Virus record (IMG/VR): IMGVR_UViG_3300032665_000067
Span: 1 to 43,838 of that record
Length of the DNA stretch: 43,838 bases
Strand: one strand, 5' to 3'
Source: a virus
The position numbers and the translations under genes are program-made. Each line of letters starts with the position of its first letter. Positions within the stretch are counted from its first letter, which is position 1. Below are positions 35,889 to 43,838 of this stretch, piece by piece. Under the pieces are notes generated by a model. That model saw only the letters and a program-made list of their open reading frames with translations. It did not search any database and had not been told where the DNA came from.

Positions 35889-36865
35889 TGGGCATTTCCG
35901 GGACCGTATCAGCTCTCGCTGGAGCTGCCTCACTTGGCGGGGGACTTGCCGGCCTGTTCGGGGGGGGAGGAGCTAATTCCGTCCAGCTCCCGCCGCAATT
36001 CAACATGCCCAACCAAGCGGGCGCAGCAAACAATGCCTATTCCGGGATTGGGGGACTGAACAACTACAATACCTATGCCCCGAATATCGGGCAGGTTCAG
36101 GGCATCACATCCAATCTGGTCAACAATCCCTACTCAAATCAATTCCAGCAGGGCGCAAATACCGCTGGCGGATTGGAACAACTTGGTGGGTTAGGCTCCT
36201 ACGGTGCCGGTCAAAACCTCATGCAAGGCGGCTCTCAAGTCCTCAATACCGCGATGGACCCACAGAACGCCCTTTACAACCAGCAACTCCAGCAGACCTT
36301 GGGACAGCAAGGCGCACTCAATGCAGCAGCGGGCGTGGGGACCACTCCTTACGGTGCCGGTCTCCAGGATCAGAACCTCCAGAACTTCAACATCGCTTGG
36401 CAGAACAACGAACTGCAACGGCAACTCGCCGGGCTAGGCGGGGCTGGGAGTGCTTACGGCCAAGGTTCTCAATTGATGCAAGGCGGGGCCGGTCAAGTCC
36501 TGGGCGGGGCAGGAACGCCCTACCAGACCTATCAAGGAATCGGCTCCGGTCAGATCGGCAATCTGGGTACACTCGGGCAGTTCGGCCAATCGGCCTCTCA
36601 ACTGCCTCAGCAGACCATCCAAGATTATTTGTCTTATCTCGGCCAAGGCAATGCGGCCGGTCAGGTTGCCAACCAACAGGCACAGCTTGGGCTTAATCAG
36701 AACCAGATGGGGTTCAATCAAAACCAGATATATGGCTCTCAAATCGGCAGCGGTTTGGCTTCATTGGGAGGTCAGGGCTGGGGAAACCTTGGAAACTTTG
36801 GTGGTTATGGACAAGCTGCGCCCTATGGTTACGGAACCAACAGTAGCCAGGGAGCCATATACTAA
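35888..36865 (+). CDS. Gly/Gln/Asn-rich putative internal virion protein
   Basis: The protein has 325 residues. A hydrophobic Gly/Ala start (ISGTVSALAGAASLGGGLAGLFGGGG) could insert in a membrane. Long stretches of Gln, Asn, Gly and Tyr follow (NAYSGIGGLNNYNTYAPNIGQ, NQAQLGLNQNQMGFNQNQ). Such proteins precede the large ejection proteins in podoviruses and are thought to help form the DNA channel through the envelope. It is the first of three such genes in a row. Confidence 0.65.
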   Translation: MGISGTVSALAGAASLGGGLAGLFGGGGANSVQLPPQFNMPNQAGAANNAYSGIGGLNNYNTYAPNIGQVQGITSNLVNNPYSNQFQQGANTAGGLEQLGGLGSYGAGQNLMQGGSQVLNTAMDPQNALYNQQLQQTLGQQGALNAAAGVGTTPYGAGLQDQNLQNFNIAWQNNELQRQLAGLGGAGSAYGQGSQLMQGGAGQVLGGAGTPYQTYQGIGSGQIGNLGTLGQFGQSASQLPQQTIQDYLSYLGQGNAAGQVANQQAQLGLNQNQMGFNQNQIYGSQIGSGLASLGGQGWGNLGNFGGYGQAAPYGYGTNSSQGAIY

Positions 36866-38010
36866 TGCCGGGCTTCGGGGGATTGGCCGGTCTCGGAAAC
36901 GCCTTAACCGGCTATAATCAGGAATACGACCAAATCACCAAACAGTTAGGTGATGTTGCTTTCGGCCGTACTCTACAAGCGTTATCCCAGCAATCTCCGA
37001 CTATGCCCGGGATGCAGCCGCAGGGAATGCCGCAGCAGCCAGGAATGGGGGGAATGCCCCCACAGCAGCAAGGGCAACAGCCCATGCCGGGCGGCGGGCC
37101 CCCTCCACCACCACCCACCCCGCCGCCCGCCCCACAAGGCGGTCCAGGCCCATCACAGCAGCCGGCAAGCCCGCAAAGCCCGGTCGGGCAGGGTCAGGCA
37201 GGGATGGGCCAACAGCCGCCCCAGCAGCCTCCTATGCAGCCTACGGGGTATGGCCGGCAGGGGCAGTTGGATTGGCGGGCCGTGATCCAGAAGGTGCAGC
37301 AAGCCAACCCGCAGGCCCCGCCACAGGTTCTAGCGGCAGCGGTCAACCGCTTTTTGCCTTTAATGAACCAACAATCCCAGATGGAGTGGAAACAGATCGA
37401 ATTGCAGTTGCGCGAACAGGGTTTGCAGAACCAGCAGAATCTTGGTCAGCAAAGGATAGAACAAGGCCAGGAACGGGTCGATCAAGGCTCTCAGAGGCTC
37501 CAGCAAGCCCAGGACAAGGAAGCGGAGCGCGAAAAGGAATTCTCAGTCCGGGAGACCAGGCTCGAGACCGAACAGCAGGTCAAGGCGGACCAGGGCTATC
37601 AGCGCCTCCAGATGCAAAAGGATGCTATTCAGAACCAGATCAACCGTACCAATGCCAATCAATACATCTCGCAATGGCGGGCGATCGTTGACGCCCAGCA
37701 CAAGCGCGCATTGGAAATCATCCAGTCAAATTCAGGTTTCTCGGGTTTAAGCCCGGAGGACAAGAAAAAACTATTAGATGACGAGAACCAGAAATATGAG
37801 AAAGAAATCGCCGATATGCGAGACCGGATCGGCAGAACGACCCCGACCGGAGGGGGAAGCCCTGAACCCGAGAAAAAGACCGAGCAACGCGCGCCAGAAA
37901 GCGGGGCTGCTCCGGGAAGTCCGGTCAAGGTGCAAACCCCCGACGAGGCTGCTAAACTTGCTCCGGGGACTAAATACATTACGCCTGACGGTCAGACTTA
38001 CACACGATAA
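36865..38010 (+). CDS. Pro/Gln-rich coiled-coil putative internal virion protein
   Basis: The 381-residue protein has a Pro/Gln/Gly/Met-rich part at 45-125, with a run of prolines. A long coiled coil follows (QMEWKQIELQLREQGLQNQQNLGQQRIEQGQERVDQGSQRLQQAQDKEAEREKEF…). It ends with a short domain, TPDEAAKLAPGTKYITPDGQTYTR. It starts on TAATG. Length, coil and place point to an ejection or internal core protein. Confidence 0.65.
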   Translation: MPGFGGLAGLGNALTGYNQEYDQITKQLGDVAFGRTLQALSQQSPTMPGMQPQGMPQQPGMGGMPPQQQGQQPMPGGGPPPPPPTPPPAPQGGPGPSQQPASPQSPVGQGQAGMGQQPPQQPPMQPTGYGRQGQLDWRAVIQKVQQANPQAPPQVLAAAVNRFLPLMNQQSQMEWKQIELQLREQGLQNQQNLGQQRIEQGQERVDQGSQRLQQAQDKEAEREKEFSVRETRLETEQQVKADQGYQRLQMQKDAIQNQINRTNANQYISQWRAIVDAQHKRALEIIQSNSGFSGLSPEDKKKLLDDENQKYEKEIADMRDRIGRTTPTGGGSPEPEKKTEQRAPESGAAPGSPVKVQTPDEAAKLAPGTKYITPDGQTYTR

Positions 38011-40607
38011 TGGATTGGCCCGGTACACCGGAAACGCCTAATCAATCAGTCGCCCAGCGATGGCCGGGAACGCCTGAACAGCCGTCGTTTATCGGTGATA
38101 TAAAAGCCCAAGCCGGTGCGGGTTGGGAAAAGATCAAGCAAGGTATTGCCCACCCAGAACAGGCAGGTATTTTGGGGGCGTGGCCGGGCATTGCCCAAGG
38201 TGCAGCTCAGATTATCGGTTCTCCTATCAGTGCGGCGGGATCGGCAATCGACCGTCAGTTCCCCGTTCTGAAACAAGCCGAGAAGAATGATCCGTGGAAG
38301 GGAACCATCTTTGCCACGCCTTCCACAGCCGATGTGATTGGGACTGCCCTCGGACTTGGTGGCAGCAAAGTCGGCGGAGCCGCGCCAGCAGCAGGCGCCG
38401 CCGAAGCGACTACATTCAAAAAGATATTTTCTCCCGGTACAGTCTCTCCAGAGGCCGAACAAGCAGCGGGCGGATTGCGCGAAGCTTCGGGGACTGCGGC
38501 TCGAAATAGTGCTCAGACACAGGCTGCATTGAGTACTTTTGAATCTCGCATCAATGCGCTTCCTCCAGACAAGCAATTAGGCATCCTCGATTACATGGAA
38601 GGACGCTCCAAAGGGGCAACCATCCCAGATCCAAGCCTACAATCGTTTGCCGACGAATTCCGCAAGCAGATGGAATTGCGCGCCAACAAGATCGCTTCCA
38701 CTGATAAGTTGTCCCAAGCGGGGTTGGTCGAGGACTATGTGAGGCATTACTGGACCGACCCGAAGAAAGCGGAGGAATTCGTCAAGACTTGGTATACCAA
38801 ACAAGGCTCCGGGGCTTCATTGAAACAACGATCCATCCCGACAATCTCAGAAGGCATCAAGGCAGGACTGACCCCACTCACGCATAATCCGGTCGAGATA
38901 GCCATGCGGTACGTCACTAGCATGGACAAATATATTGCCATGAATGAGATGATGACCGCTGGAGAACATGCCGGGACTGTCAAGTTTTTCAAGTTGGGAG
39001 ATAGGGGTATTCCGGAAGGATGGACAAAACTAAACGGCCATCTCTCACAAAAGGGAATGACGGCGGCTTATGCCCCTGAGGATTGGGCGCGGGTCTGGAA
39101 CAACTACGTCTCTCCGGGCGTCTATCGTAATCAGGATTTGGGCAATGCTTACCAGTCGTTTCGCAATGCCTCTAATTTGACAACGCAAAGCATTCTTTCA
39201 TTCTCCGGCTATCACGTCATGGCGATGGCACAGGAGGCTATCACATCGGAATTTGCCAAAGGGATTGGGCAAGTCATCGGTGGAACCAAGACGGCGTTGA
39301 GCGGACTAAGGCGCGGTGATGCAGGAACTATCTTAAGAGGCGGCAAGATTGCAGCCAAAGGTGCGGGTTCGACCGCTGGCGCGTTGACTGCTCCGGTTAC
39401 GTCCTATCTTAAGGGCAAGAAATTTCAGAACGTTTATCTCGGGAGAACGTCGGGGTCGCCGGATTTTCGGTCAGTGGTCGATACTTTCACCAAAGCCGGA
39501 GGGCGCGGAACCGGGAAATTACATGCTCCGGATTATCAGTTCTCTAACGGAGGGTCATATTTCAGTGCCTGGAAACGCGGCTCACTCAAGATGGAATTGC
39601 GCGGTGCATTGAAGGAAATCGCCGATTCCAAGTTTCCTCCCTACGAAATTGCAAGGCATATAACGAGTGCCATTGGACGTTCGTTCGAGACTATCATGGA
39701 CCCACTCTTCAAAGAATATATCCCAATGCTCAAGAACGGTGCGTTTTCGGAAGGCATGAGATCATGGCTGGAGATGAATCCGCAAGCCGGTTACGATGAG
39801 CAGATGGCTTTTGCCAGAAAACTGGTGGACTCGATTGACAACCGCTTCGGTGAAATGATCCAGGACAATATCTTCTGGCACACCCTAATGAAACAAACAG
39901 CTACTCTCGGGATGCTGTCTTATTCTTGGAACCTTGGAAGTCTGCGGCTTGCTACCGGAGCAGCGGATATTCTCAAGACAGCGGGGAAAGCTCTGGACCC
40001 GACCTCTAAGACCTACAGCCCCAACGCCTCATGGATCATCGGCTTCCCAATGGCGGTTGCTACCATGAACGGCATCTATCAGTATCTCAAGACTGGTCAA
40101 CCACCAAAAACCGCAAACGATTTGGTCTTTCCTCCTACTGGCGGGAAGGCTCCAGGGTTTGGCGGCAGAGGACAAGTACCAGAACGCGCGATGCTGCCCG
40201 GCTACGAGAAAGAACCCTTCGGCTGGTACTACAATGGCACCAAGGAATTGGAGAATAAGCTAAACCCATTGGTACGAATGGGTTGGGAGGCTATGAACAA
40301 TTCAGATTGGAGAAACGACCCGATCGTAAGACCCGATCCCACTGTCCCACAATGGCTGCATGATTACTTTACATTCGTTCTGGGAAGCCTCAATCCGATT
40401 TCTCTTGGACGATTCGGACAAGGTGAAATGCACGGTTCAGCAATGGGCAAACCCGAGGAATTTCTTGGCATTAGGCCGGCTCCGCAATACGGCGAAGATC
40501 CGGAGGGCTATGCGCGGGGGATGTCTGCAATCGAAAAGAAACGATGGTTATTGAAACAGGAGCATGACCGCGCCACGCAGCGCAAGTACGGCGGGCCGCA
40601 GCAGTGA
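38010..40607 (+). CDS. Large internal virion / ejection protein
   Basis: The 865-residue protein opens with two copies of WPGTPE (residues 3-8 and 18-23). Mixed helical text follows, with a Gly/Ala-rich membrane-like part (SPISAAGSAID, GGSKVGGAAPAAGAAEA) and long helical domains (EMNPQAGYDEQMAFARKLVDSIDNRFGEMIQDNIFWHTLMKQTATLGMLSYSWNLG). No peptidoglycan-cutting motif was seen. It lies where podoviruses encode their largest ejection protein. Confidence 0.7.
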   Translation: MDWPGTPETPNQSVAQRWPGTPEQPSFIGDIKAQAGAGWEKIKQGIAHPEQAGILGAWPGIAQGAAQIIGSPISAAGSAIDRQFPVLKQAEKNDPWKGTIFATPSTADVIGTALGLGGSKVGGAAPAAGAAEATTFKKIFSPGTVSPEAEQAAGGLREASGTAARNSAQTQAALSTFESRINALPPDKQLGILDYMEGRSKGATIPDPSLQSFADEFRKQMELRANKIASTDKLSQAGLVEDYVRHYWTDPKKAEEFVKTWYTKQGSGASLKQRSIPTISEGIKAGLTPLTHNPVEIAMRYVTSMDKYIAMNEMMTAGEHAGTVKFFKLGDRGIPEGWTKLNGHLSQKGMTAAYAPEDWARVWNNYVSPGVYRNQDLGNAYQSFRNASNLTTQSILSFSGYHVMAMAQEAITSEFAKGIGQVIGGTKTALSGLRRGDAGTILRGGKIAAKGAGSTAGALTAPVTSYLKGKKFQNVYLGRTSGSPDFRSVVDTFTKAGGRGTGKLHAPDYQFSNGGSYFSAWKRGSLKMELRGALKEIADSKFPPYEIARHITSAIGRSFETIMDPLFKEYIPMLKNGAFSEGMRSWLEMNPQAGYDEQMAFARKLVDSIDNRFGEMIQDNIFWHTLMKQTATLGMLSYSWNLGSLRLATGAADILKTAGKALDPTSKTYSPNASWIIGFPMAVATMNGIYQYLKTGQPPKTANDLVFPPTGGKAPGFGGRGQVPERAMLPGYEKEPFGWYYNGTKELENKLNPLVRMGWEAMNNSDWRNDPIVRPDPTVPQWLHDYFTFVLGSLNPISLGRFGQGEMHGSAMGKPEEFLGIRPAPQYGEDPEGYARGMSAIEKKRWLLKQEHDRATQRKYGGPQQ

Positions 40608-41935
40608 AATGCCTCGTTATCGACCCCTATGGCTATGCGCTCGACTTCTCCCTCCGCGCGCAAGCCAACGGCCATCAAATAAAGCACTTCATCAAAAAAA
40701 CACCCAAGACCGATCATATCGGCAAAGGTCTGGTAGAACTGGTTGACGAATGGCAACCGTGGTTCCGCTGGGCGGACCTGATCTTCTGTGCCGACAATAC
40801 AAAATACGTTCGCGAGCTCGGTTATGCCAAACAATCCCATGATGTGCCGATCATCTATGGCGGAGAGGACGGGGCATCATGGGAACTGGACCGAGGGATA
40901 GGGCAAGCAATTTTCAAGAAACACGGCATTCCCACTATACCGGGAAAGGAATTCACCGACTATGATGCAGCAATCGCCCACGTCAAAAAACACGATCAGC
41001 GATTTGTCTCCAAGCCCAACGGTGACGAAGGTGATAAAAGTCTATCCTACGTCTCCAAATCTCCCTCCGATATGGTCTATATGCTGGAGCGATGGAAGCG
41101 TCTCGGTAAGCTCAAATCATCCTTTATCCTCCAGGAATTCGTCCCAGGTACAGAAATGGCTGTCGGAGGGTGGTTCGGTCCAGGAGGCTTCAATGAAGGA
41201 TGGTGCGAGAACTTCGAGTTCAAGAAACTGATGAATGGCGACATCGGCCCGGCGACGGGCGAAATGGGAACGGTCCTCCGCTACGTCAAACAATCCAAAC
41301 TCGCCAAGAAAGTCCTCGCTCCAATGGAGCAGGAACTATCGAAGATCGGTTATGTCGGCTATGTTGATGTGAACTGCATCATAGACGAAAAGGGCAACCC
41401 ATGGCCGTTGGAATGGACGACCCGTCCTGGATACCCGACACTAAACATCCAGCAACCCTTGCATGACGGGGACATGGTCGAATGGCTGATGAATCTGGCG
41501 AAGGGAATGGACAGCCGCAATCTGATCTACGACAAGATAGCGGTGGGGATAGTCATAGCGATCCCGGACTTCCCGTACAGCCACCTAACTCGGAAGGAAG
41601 TGGTGGGAGTGCCGATCTACGGCCTGACGCAAAGCCTGTTGAAACACTTCCACCCATGCGAGATGCAATTGGGGGAGGACATCCCAAGCCTAGAAGGGGG
41701 CGTCCTCCTAAGAACTCCCATGTTGACAACAGCGGGGGATTACGTCGCGGTGATGACGGCGATCGCAGGCACCGTAAAAGACGCGGCATTGACGGCGCAG
41801 CGGAGGATCGAGAAACTTACGGTGCCGAACTCGCTGCTACACAGAACGGATATTGGTCGTCGTCTAGCGAAGCAGCTTCCTTTGATCCAAAAGAATGGTT
41901 TCGCGGCGGGGATGATGTTCTCAGCGACAAGCTAG
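40604..41935 (+). CDS. PurD-like ATP-grasp ligase
   Basis: The protein has 443 residues. ATP-grasp signs are QAIFKKHGIPTIPGKEF, FVSKPNGDEGDKS (K137), LQEFVPGTEMAVGGWF (E178, E184), VDVNCII (D255, N257) and PLEWTTRPGYPT (E270). The order and the late HRTDIGRRL match phosphoribosylamine-glycine ligase (PurD), which forms an amide bond with glycine at the cost of ATP. The PurD substrate loops are poorly kept, so the phage enzyme may join another amine and acid. GTG start overlaps the previous stop. The last 454 bases are shared with another frame (41482-42186). Confidence 0.75.
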   Translation: MKCLVIDPYGYALDFSLRAQANGHQIKHFIKKTPKTDHIGKGLVELVDEWQPWFRWADLIFCADNTKYVRELGYAKQSHDVPIIYGGEDGASWELDRGIGQAIFKKHGIPTIPGKEFTDYDAAIAHVKKHDQRFVSKPNGDEGDKSLSYVSKSPSDMVYMLERWKRLGKLKSSFILQEFVPGTEMAVGGWFGPGGFNEGWCENFEFKKLMNGDIGPATGEMGTVLRYVKQSKLAKKVLAPMEQELSKIGYVGYVDVNCIIDEKGNPWPLEWTTRPGYPTLNIQQPLHDGDMVEWLMNLAKGMDSRNLIYDKIAVGIVIAIPDFPYSHLTRKEVVGVPIYGLTQSLLKHFHPCEMQLGEDIPSLEGGVLLRTPMLTTAGDYVAVMTAIAGTVKDAALTAQRRIEKLTVPNSLLHRTDIGRRLAKQLPLIQKNGFAAGMMFSATS

Positions 41936-42186
41936 GCGAAGCAGCCGGCCTTTCACTCTCCCACTGCATCGAGATCCTAAACCTGCCCATGCCGTCCAAG
42001 GACGAGGCGGGATTTGCAGCGATGCTCAGAGCCAAGGGCCATGCTTCCCAAGTCGCATTGACCATGATGGCGCGAGTTCAGGAACAGCAATTGAAAAAGA
42101 AAGCCTCCGATGAGTTCTCCCGGCTGATCGACATAATCCAGCAGGAGGAACGCAAGATTAAGCCGATGAAGGTTATTGAAGGCTAG
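41482..42186 (+). CDS. AT-hook protein overlapping the ATP-grasp gene
   Basis: The frame encodes 234 residues. Residues 1-150 overlap the ATP-grasp gene and are low-complexity (Gly, Asp, Ser, Pro), with a canonical AT-hook KPRRGRPPK at about 69-77. The unshared end (LGEAAGLSLSHCIEILNLPMPSKDEAGFAAMLRAKGHASQVALTMMARVQEQQLKKKASDEFSRLIDIIQQEERKIKP) is helical and clearly protein-like. Because that end has no start of its own, the overlap must be used; ATG at 41482 or 41656 fits. A DNA-binding role, conceivably small terminase, is inference. Confidence 0.65.
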   Translation: MADESGEGNGQPQSDLRQDSGGDSHSDPGLPVQPPNSEGSGGSADLRPDAKPVETLPPMRDAIGGGHPKPRRGRPPKNSHVDNSGGLRRGDDGDRRHRKRRGIDGAAEDRETYGAELAATQNGYWSSSSEAASFDPKEWFRGGDDVLSDKLGEAAGLSLSHCIEILNLPMPSKDEAGFAAMLRAKGHASQVALTMMARVQEQQLKKKASDEFSRLIDIIQQEERKIKPMKVIEG

Positions 42187-42287
42187 GCCGCCCGGTTACC
42201 AACCCGGAAATCTTCGACGCGGCGATAGCACGTTGCTGAGGCACCAAAATAAGAGGAAACAGCGGTGTTCTCAGCACAGAATGAACA

Positions 42288-43076
42288 ATGACCCAAGGAA
42301 ATAAACAGTCCCCCAACCAACCCGATAGCGGCGGCAATCCAGCCTCCCCACAACAAGAAATCGTTGCGGCCATCAATTCCCTTAGCAAACAGTATGAGAC
42401 CACTCAGGGCAACCGCAAAGAGCACGATGACAATGTTCTGTGGTGGACTAAACGGGCCACCTTTGGCGTAGGATTTTATACGCTGATAACGCTGGGAATT
42501 GCTGTTATTGCGCTCTGTCAGTTGCAAACATCCCGCAACACCGAAAGACGAAGTTTGCGAGCCTACATTGGGATCAATAACGAAAAAATTTCCATTATCT
42601 GCCGCTCTTGCGATGATCCAATTAAATACCCGCCATCCGACATAATTACGGATGCCAATATGTTGTTCTTCGAGGTCAAAAACTTCGGACAAACTCCCGC
42701 GCTTTTCGTTGAAGGGGTAGTCGGGCTCAAGGATATGCCTTTGAACGCCCCATTGCCCCGCTACTTTGACTATCCCGTCGGGACGGCCAACGAAAGGATC
42801 CCGGGAGGAAAGATCGCTCCATTCCCTCTCGATCCACACGACAAGGGCGATTTCGGATTTCCTATGGGAGCTCAACAAATTCCGTTGATAAAACGTGCTA
42901 GAGACAAACAGATCACGCTCTATGTTTATGGGGACCTTACTTACATCGACGCCTTTCAGTGTACCGCGACCGTCCTTTATTGTTATCGGTACGAGCCTGA
43001 CATGTCGCCGATCCATCAGTTCGTGATGTGTCCCGAACACAACGAACCCGCAAGTGACTGCAAAACAAAGCAGTAG
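42288..43076 (+). CDS. Membrane-anchored hypothetical protein
   Basis: The 262-residue protein has a polar start and one transmembrane helix (FGVGFYTLITLGIAVIALCQL, 58-78). An outside domain follows, with RRSLRAYIGINNEKI, FFEVKNFGQTPALFVEG and FPLDPHDKGDFGFPM, plus several cysteines. The V-x-N-x-G-x-T-P-A pattern is common in bacterial anchored proteins of unknown function. No ribosome site is evident and a stop lies two codons upstream, so ATG 42288 is the only start. The gap 42187-42287 holds nothing certain. Confidence 0.7.
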   Translation: MTQGNKQSPNQPDSGGNPASPQQEIVAAINSLSKQYETTQGNRKEHDDNVLWWTKRATFGVGFYTLITLGIAVIALCQLQTSRNTERRSLRAYIGINNEKISIICRSCDDPIKYPPSDIITDANMLFFEVKNFGQTPALFVEGVVGLKDMPLNAPLPRYFDYPVGTANERIPGGKIAPFPLDPHDKGDFGFPMGAQQIPLIKRARDKQITLYVYGDLTYIDAFQCTATVLYCYRYEPDMSPIHQFVMCPEHNEPASDCKTKQ

Positions 43077-43119
43077 CAAGGGCACCCAAAAGTAGTCAAG
43101 TAGTGCATAATCGCCCTTG
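43077..43119. terminator. Possible convergent terminator
   Basis: CAAGGGC (43077-43083) and GCCCTTG (43113-43119) are exact inverted arms around a 29-base loop. They lie between the 3' end of the rightward gene at 43076 and the end of the leftward operon at 43151. There is no T-run and the loop is long, so support rests mostly on place. Confidence 0.25.
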
Positions 43120-43150
43120 GAAAGGTTCTGGATCATATCGTCGGTGTGTT

Positions 43151-43420
43151 TCATAGAAGCTCATTGAGCAGCGACAGCACTTCGCGCTGTGTTGTCTTGT
43201 CCAGGGTTTTGATCTGTTTGAGGCACGATGAGAAGATCGAAAATGCACTAGCCTCAGGTGATTTGGGAGGGCGACCGGGTTTGAGGGCCTGTCCGTTTTC
43301 AAATTTTTGAATTTGTTTTTCCAGTGAAGGAGTCAAGTCGTCAACAACAATAGGCTTCGCCCCCTTCGGCCGGGCTACTCCGATTCTGCCAACTGCCGCC
43401 CGTTCAGCTTCGTCGTCCAT
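43151..43420 (-). CDS. Small protein with AT-hook-like motif
   Basis: The 89-residue protein has a charged start (MDDEAERAAVGRIGVARPKGAKPIVVDDL) and a helix (TPSLEKQIQKFENG). It then has KPGRPPK, close to the AT-hook core, and a helical end (SIFSSCLKQIKTLDKTTQREVLSLLNELL). Its ATG overlaps the previous stop (TAATG). It is the last sure gene of the leftward block. It may be a DNA-binding regulator or a terminase-associated protein; both are guesses. Confidence 0.65.
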   Translation of the reverse strand: MDDEAERAAVGRIGVARPKGAKPIVVDDLTPSLEKQIQKFENGQALKPGRPPKSPEASAFSIFSSCLKQIKTLDKTTQREVLSLLNELL

Positions 43421-43569
43421 TAGGGCTTGTCCTTGCAGACATAATAGGAGTCATAGATTGCCGATCCATAGAGACATTGCGCCGGATCGTGGACATACAT
43501 CTTGGCGTGTGGCTGCATCACAACGTAGATGCAAAATGCGGTGAATAGCTTGCATAGAATGGCGGTCAT
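43420..43569 (-). CDS. 49-residue exported or anchored protein
   Basis: The product starts MTAILCKLFTAFCIYVVM, a short hydrophobic N-terminus, and goes on QPHAKMYVHDPAQCLYGS, then YDSYYVCKDKP. C33 and C46 in the tail could pair in the periplasm. It overlaps both neighbours (ATGA before, TAATG after). No family is known. Confidence 0.55.
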   Translation of the reverse strand: MTAILCKLFTAFCIYVVMQPHAKMYVHDPAQCLYGSAIYDSYYVCKDKP

Positions 43570-43763
43570 AACGGTTTGCCTTCCAAGCGTTTGTTGCGGG
43601 CTTTTTTCTTATCGGGGTATTTTCCCCCATGTTTACCCTCTTTGCGCTTTTCCGACAACATGATAGCGACCGCCTGCTTTTGATTCTTGACCTTGGGGCC
43701 ACTCTTTGAGCCGGAACGGAGTTGGCCCTTTTTCCATTTGCCCATGACTTGATTTGACGGCAT
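43566..43763 (-). CDS. DUF6496-like small basic protein
   Basis: The 65-residue protein reads MPSNQVMGKWKKGQLRSGSKSGPKVKNQKQAVAIMLSEKRK, and KYPDKKKARNKRLEGKPL at the end. The G-x-K-V-x-x-x-K-Q-A-x-A-I-x-L-S-E segment matches DUF6496-type proteins, which are small, basic and common on plasmids and phages; their role is unknown. The last 13 residues equal those of 35049-35183. AGGAGA precedes the ATG. The gene crosses the linearisation point, and its start is repeated at 1-105. Confidence 0.75.
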   Translation of the reverse strand: MPSNQVMGKWKKGQLRSGSKSGPKVKNQKQAVAIMLSEKRKEGKHGGKYPDKKKARNKRLEGKPL

Positions 43764-43838
43764 ATCATTCTCCTGTTGGTTATGGCCCCGTCTTTCCGCC
43801 CTTACGCCGCGAAAGTGAGCGTTTCTTGGATCGGCCGC
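43659..43838. repeat. Terminal direct repeat, right copy
   Basis: This copy matches positions 1-180 except for C at 43786, where the left copy has T at 128. It contains the first part of the leftward gene 43566-43763 and the end of the gene complete at 122-295. Confidence 0.95.

Noticed and set aside
42183-43154. A 323-codon leftward frame that starts on ATGA after 43151-43420.
   Set aside because: It runs codon-aligned against the rightward gene 42288-43076, where antisense frames stay open easily, and its helices mirror polar stretches of the other strand. The rightward frame has recognisable text (FFEVKNFGQTPA). The first 26 codons lie outside the overlap, so a short leftward gene cannot be excluded.

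Overview
The window is an essentially complete double-stranded DNA tailed-phage genome, drawn linear from a circular or circularly permuted molecule. The first and last 180 bases are the same sequence with one mismatch, so the unit length is about 43,658 bp. The virion genes suggest a podovirus-like particle: large terminase, P22-type portal, acidic scaffold, N4-gp56-type capsid protein, a stabilisation-type propeller protein and three large putative internal virion proteins. No tape measure, sheath or baseplate gene was seen. A GcrA-family regulator points to an alphaproteobacterial host, and the style of the small accessory proteins (KTSC, ProQ/FinO, DUF1376) would suit a soil rhizobial-type host; that last step is inference. 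No integrase, DNA polymerase, helicase, tRNA or CRISPR array was recognised.

Layout. (1) A leftward block of many small genes runs from 6744 down to 1 and, across the circular join, from 43763 to about 43151. It holds small regulators, an HNH/DUF968-type nuclease, an SSB-tailed protein, zinc proteins and micro-membrane proteins. One gene of this block (2212-3099) joins a transposase-type zinc ribbon to a sigma-70-like segment, behind a heavily folded leader. (2) A divergent control region (6745-6819) separates it from a rightward set: XRE repressor, GcrA, ProQ/FinO, DUF1376. (3) A leftward four-gene island (9290-8347) faces an RHH regulator across overlapping promoters. (4) A promoter carrying three identical palindromes (10329-10387) leads into the long rightward operon, which runs to 42186 and possibly 43076.

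The rightward operon starts with small zinc-type proteins and a glycan-modification set (SDR epimerase, glycosyltransferase-like protein, methyltransferase). It continues with KTSC and TerL, three exported beta-rich proteins (one an Asp-box propeller), portal, a lysis cassette (GH108 endolysin, serine hydrolase, holin, spanin-like protein), scaffold and capsid. Then come connector and fibre genes, an O-antigen ligase/polymerase-like membrane protein, GNAT, internal virion proteins, and a PurD-like ATP-grasp enzyme that overlaps an AT-hook protein. Genes are packed with ATGA, TGATG and TAATG junctions, so translational coupling is the rule.

The most unusual points are these. The O-antigen ligase-like gene breaks at a site resembling the prfB +1 frameshift signal. 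Two small membrane proteins are overprinted inside terL. Six products in the virion region carry Sec-type signal peptides. The sigma-like zinc-ribbon fusion has a structured leader. Several micro-ORF or peptide families are conserved at protein level but not at codon level.
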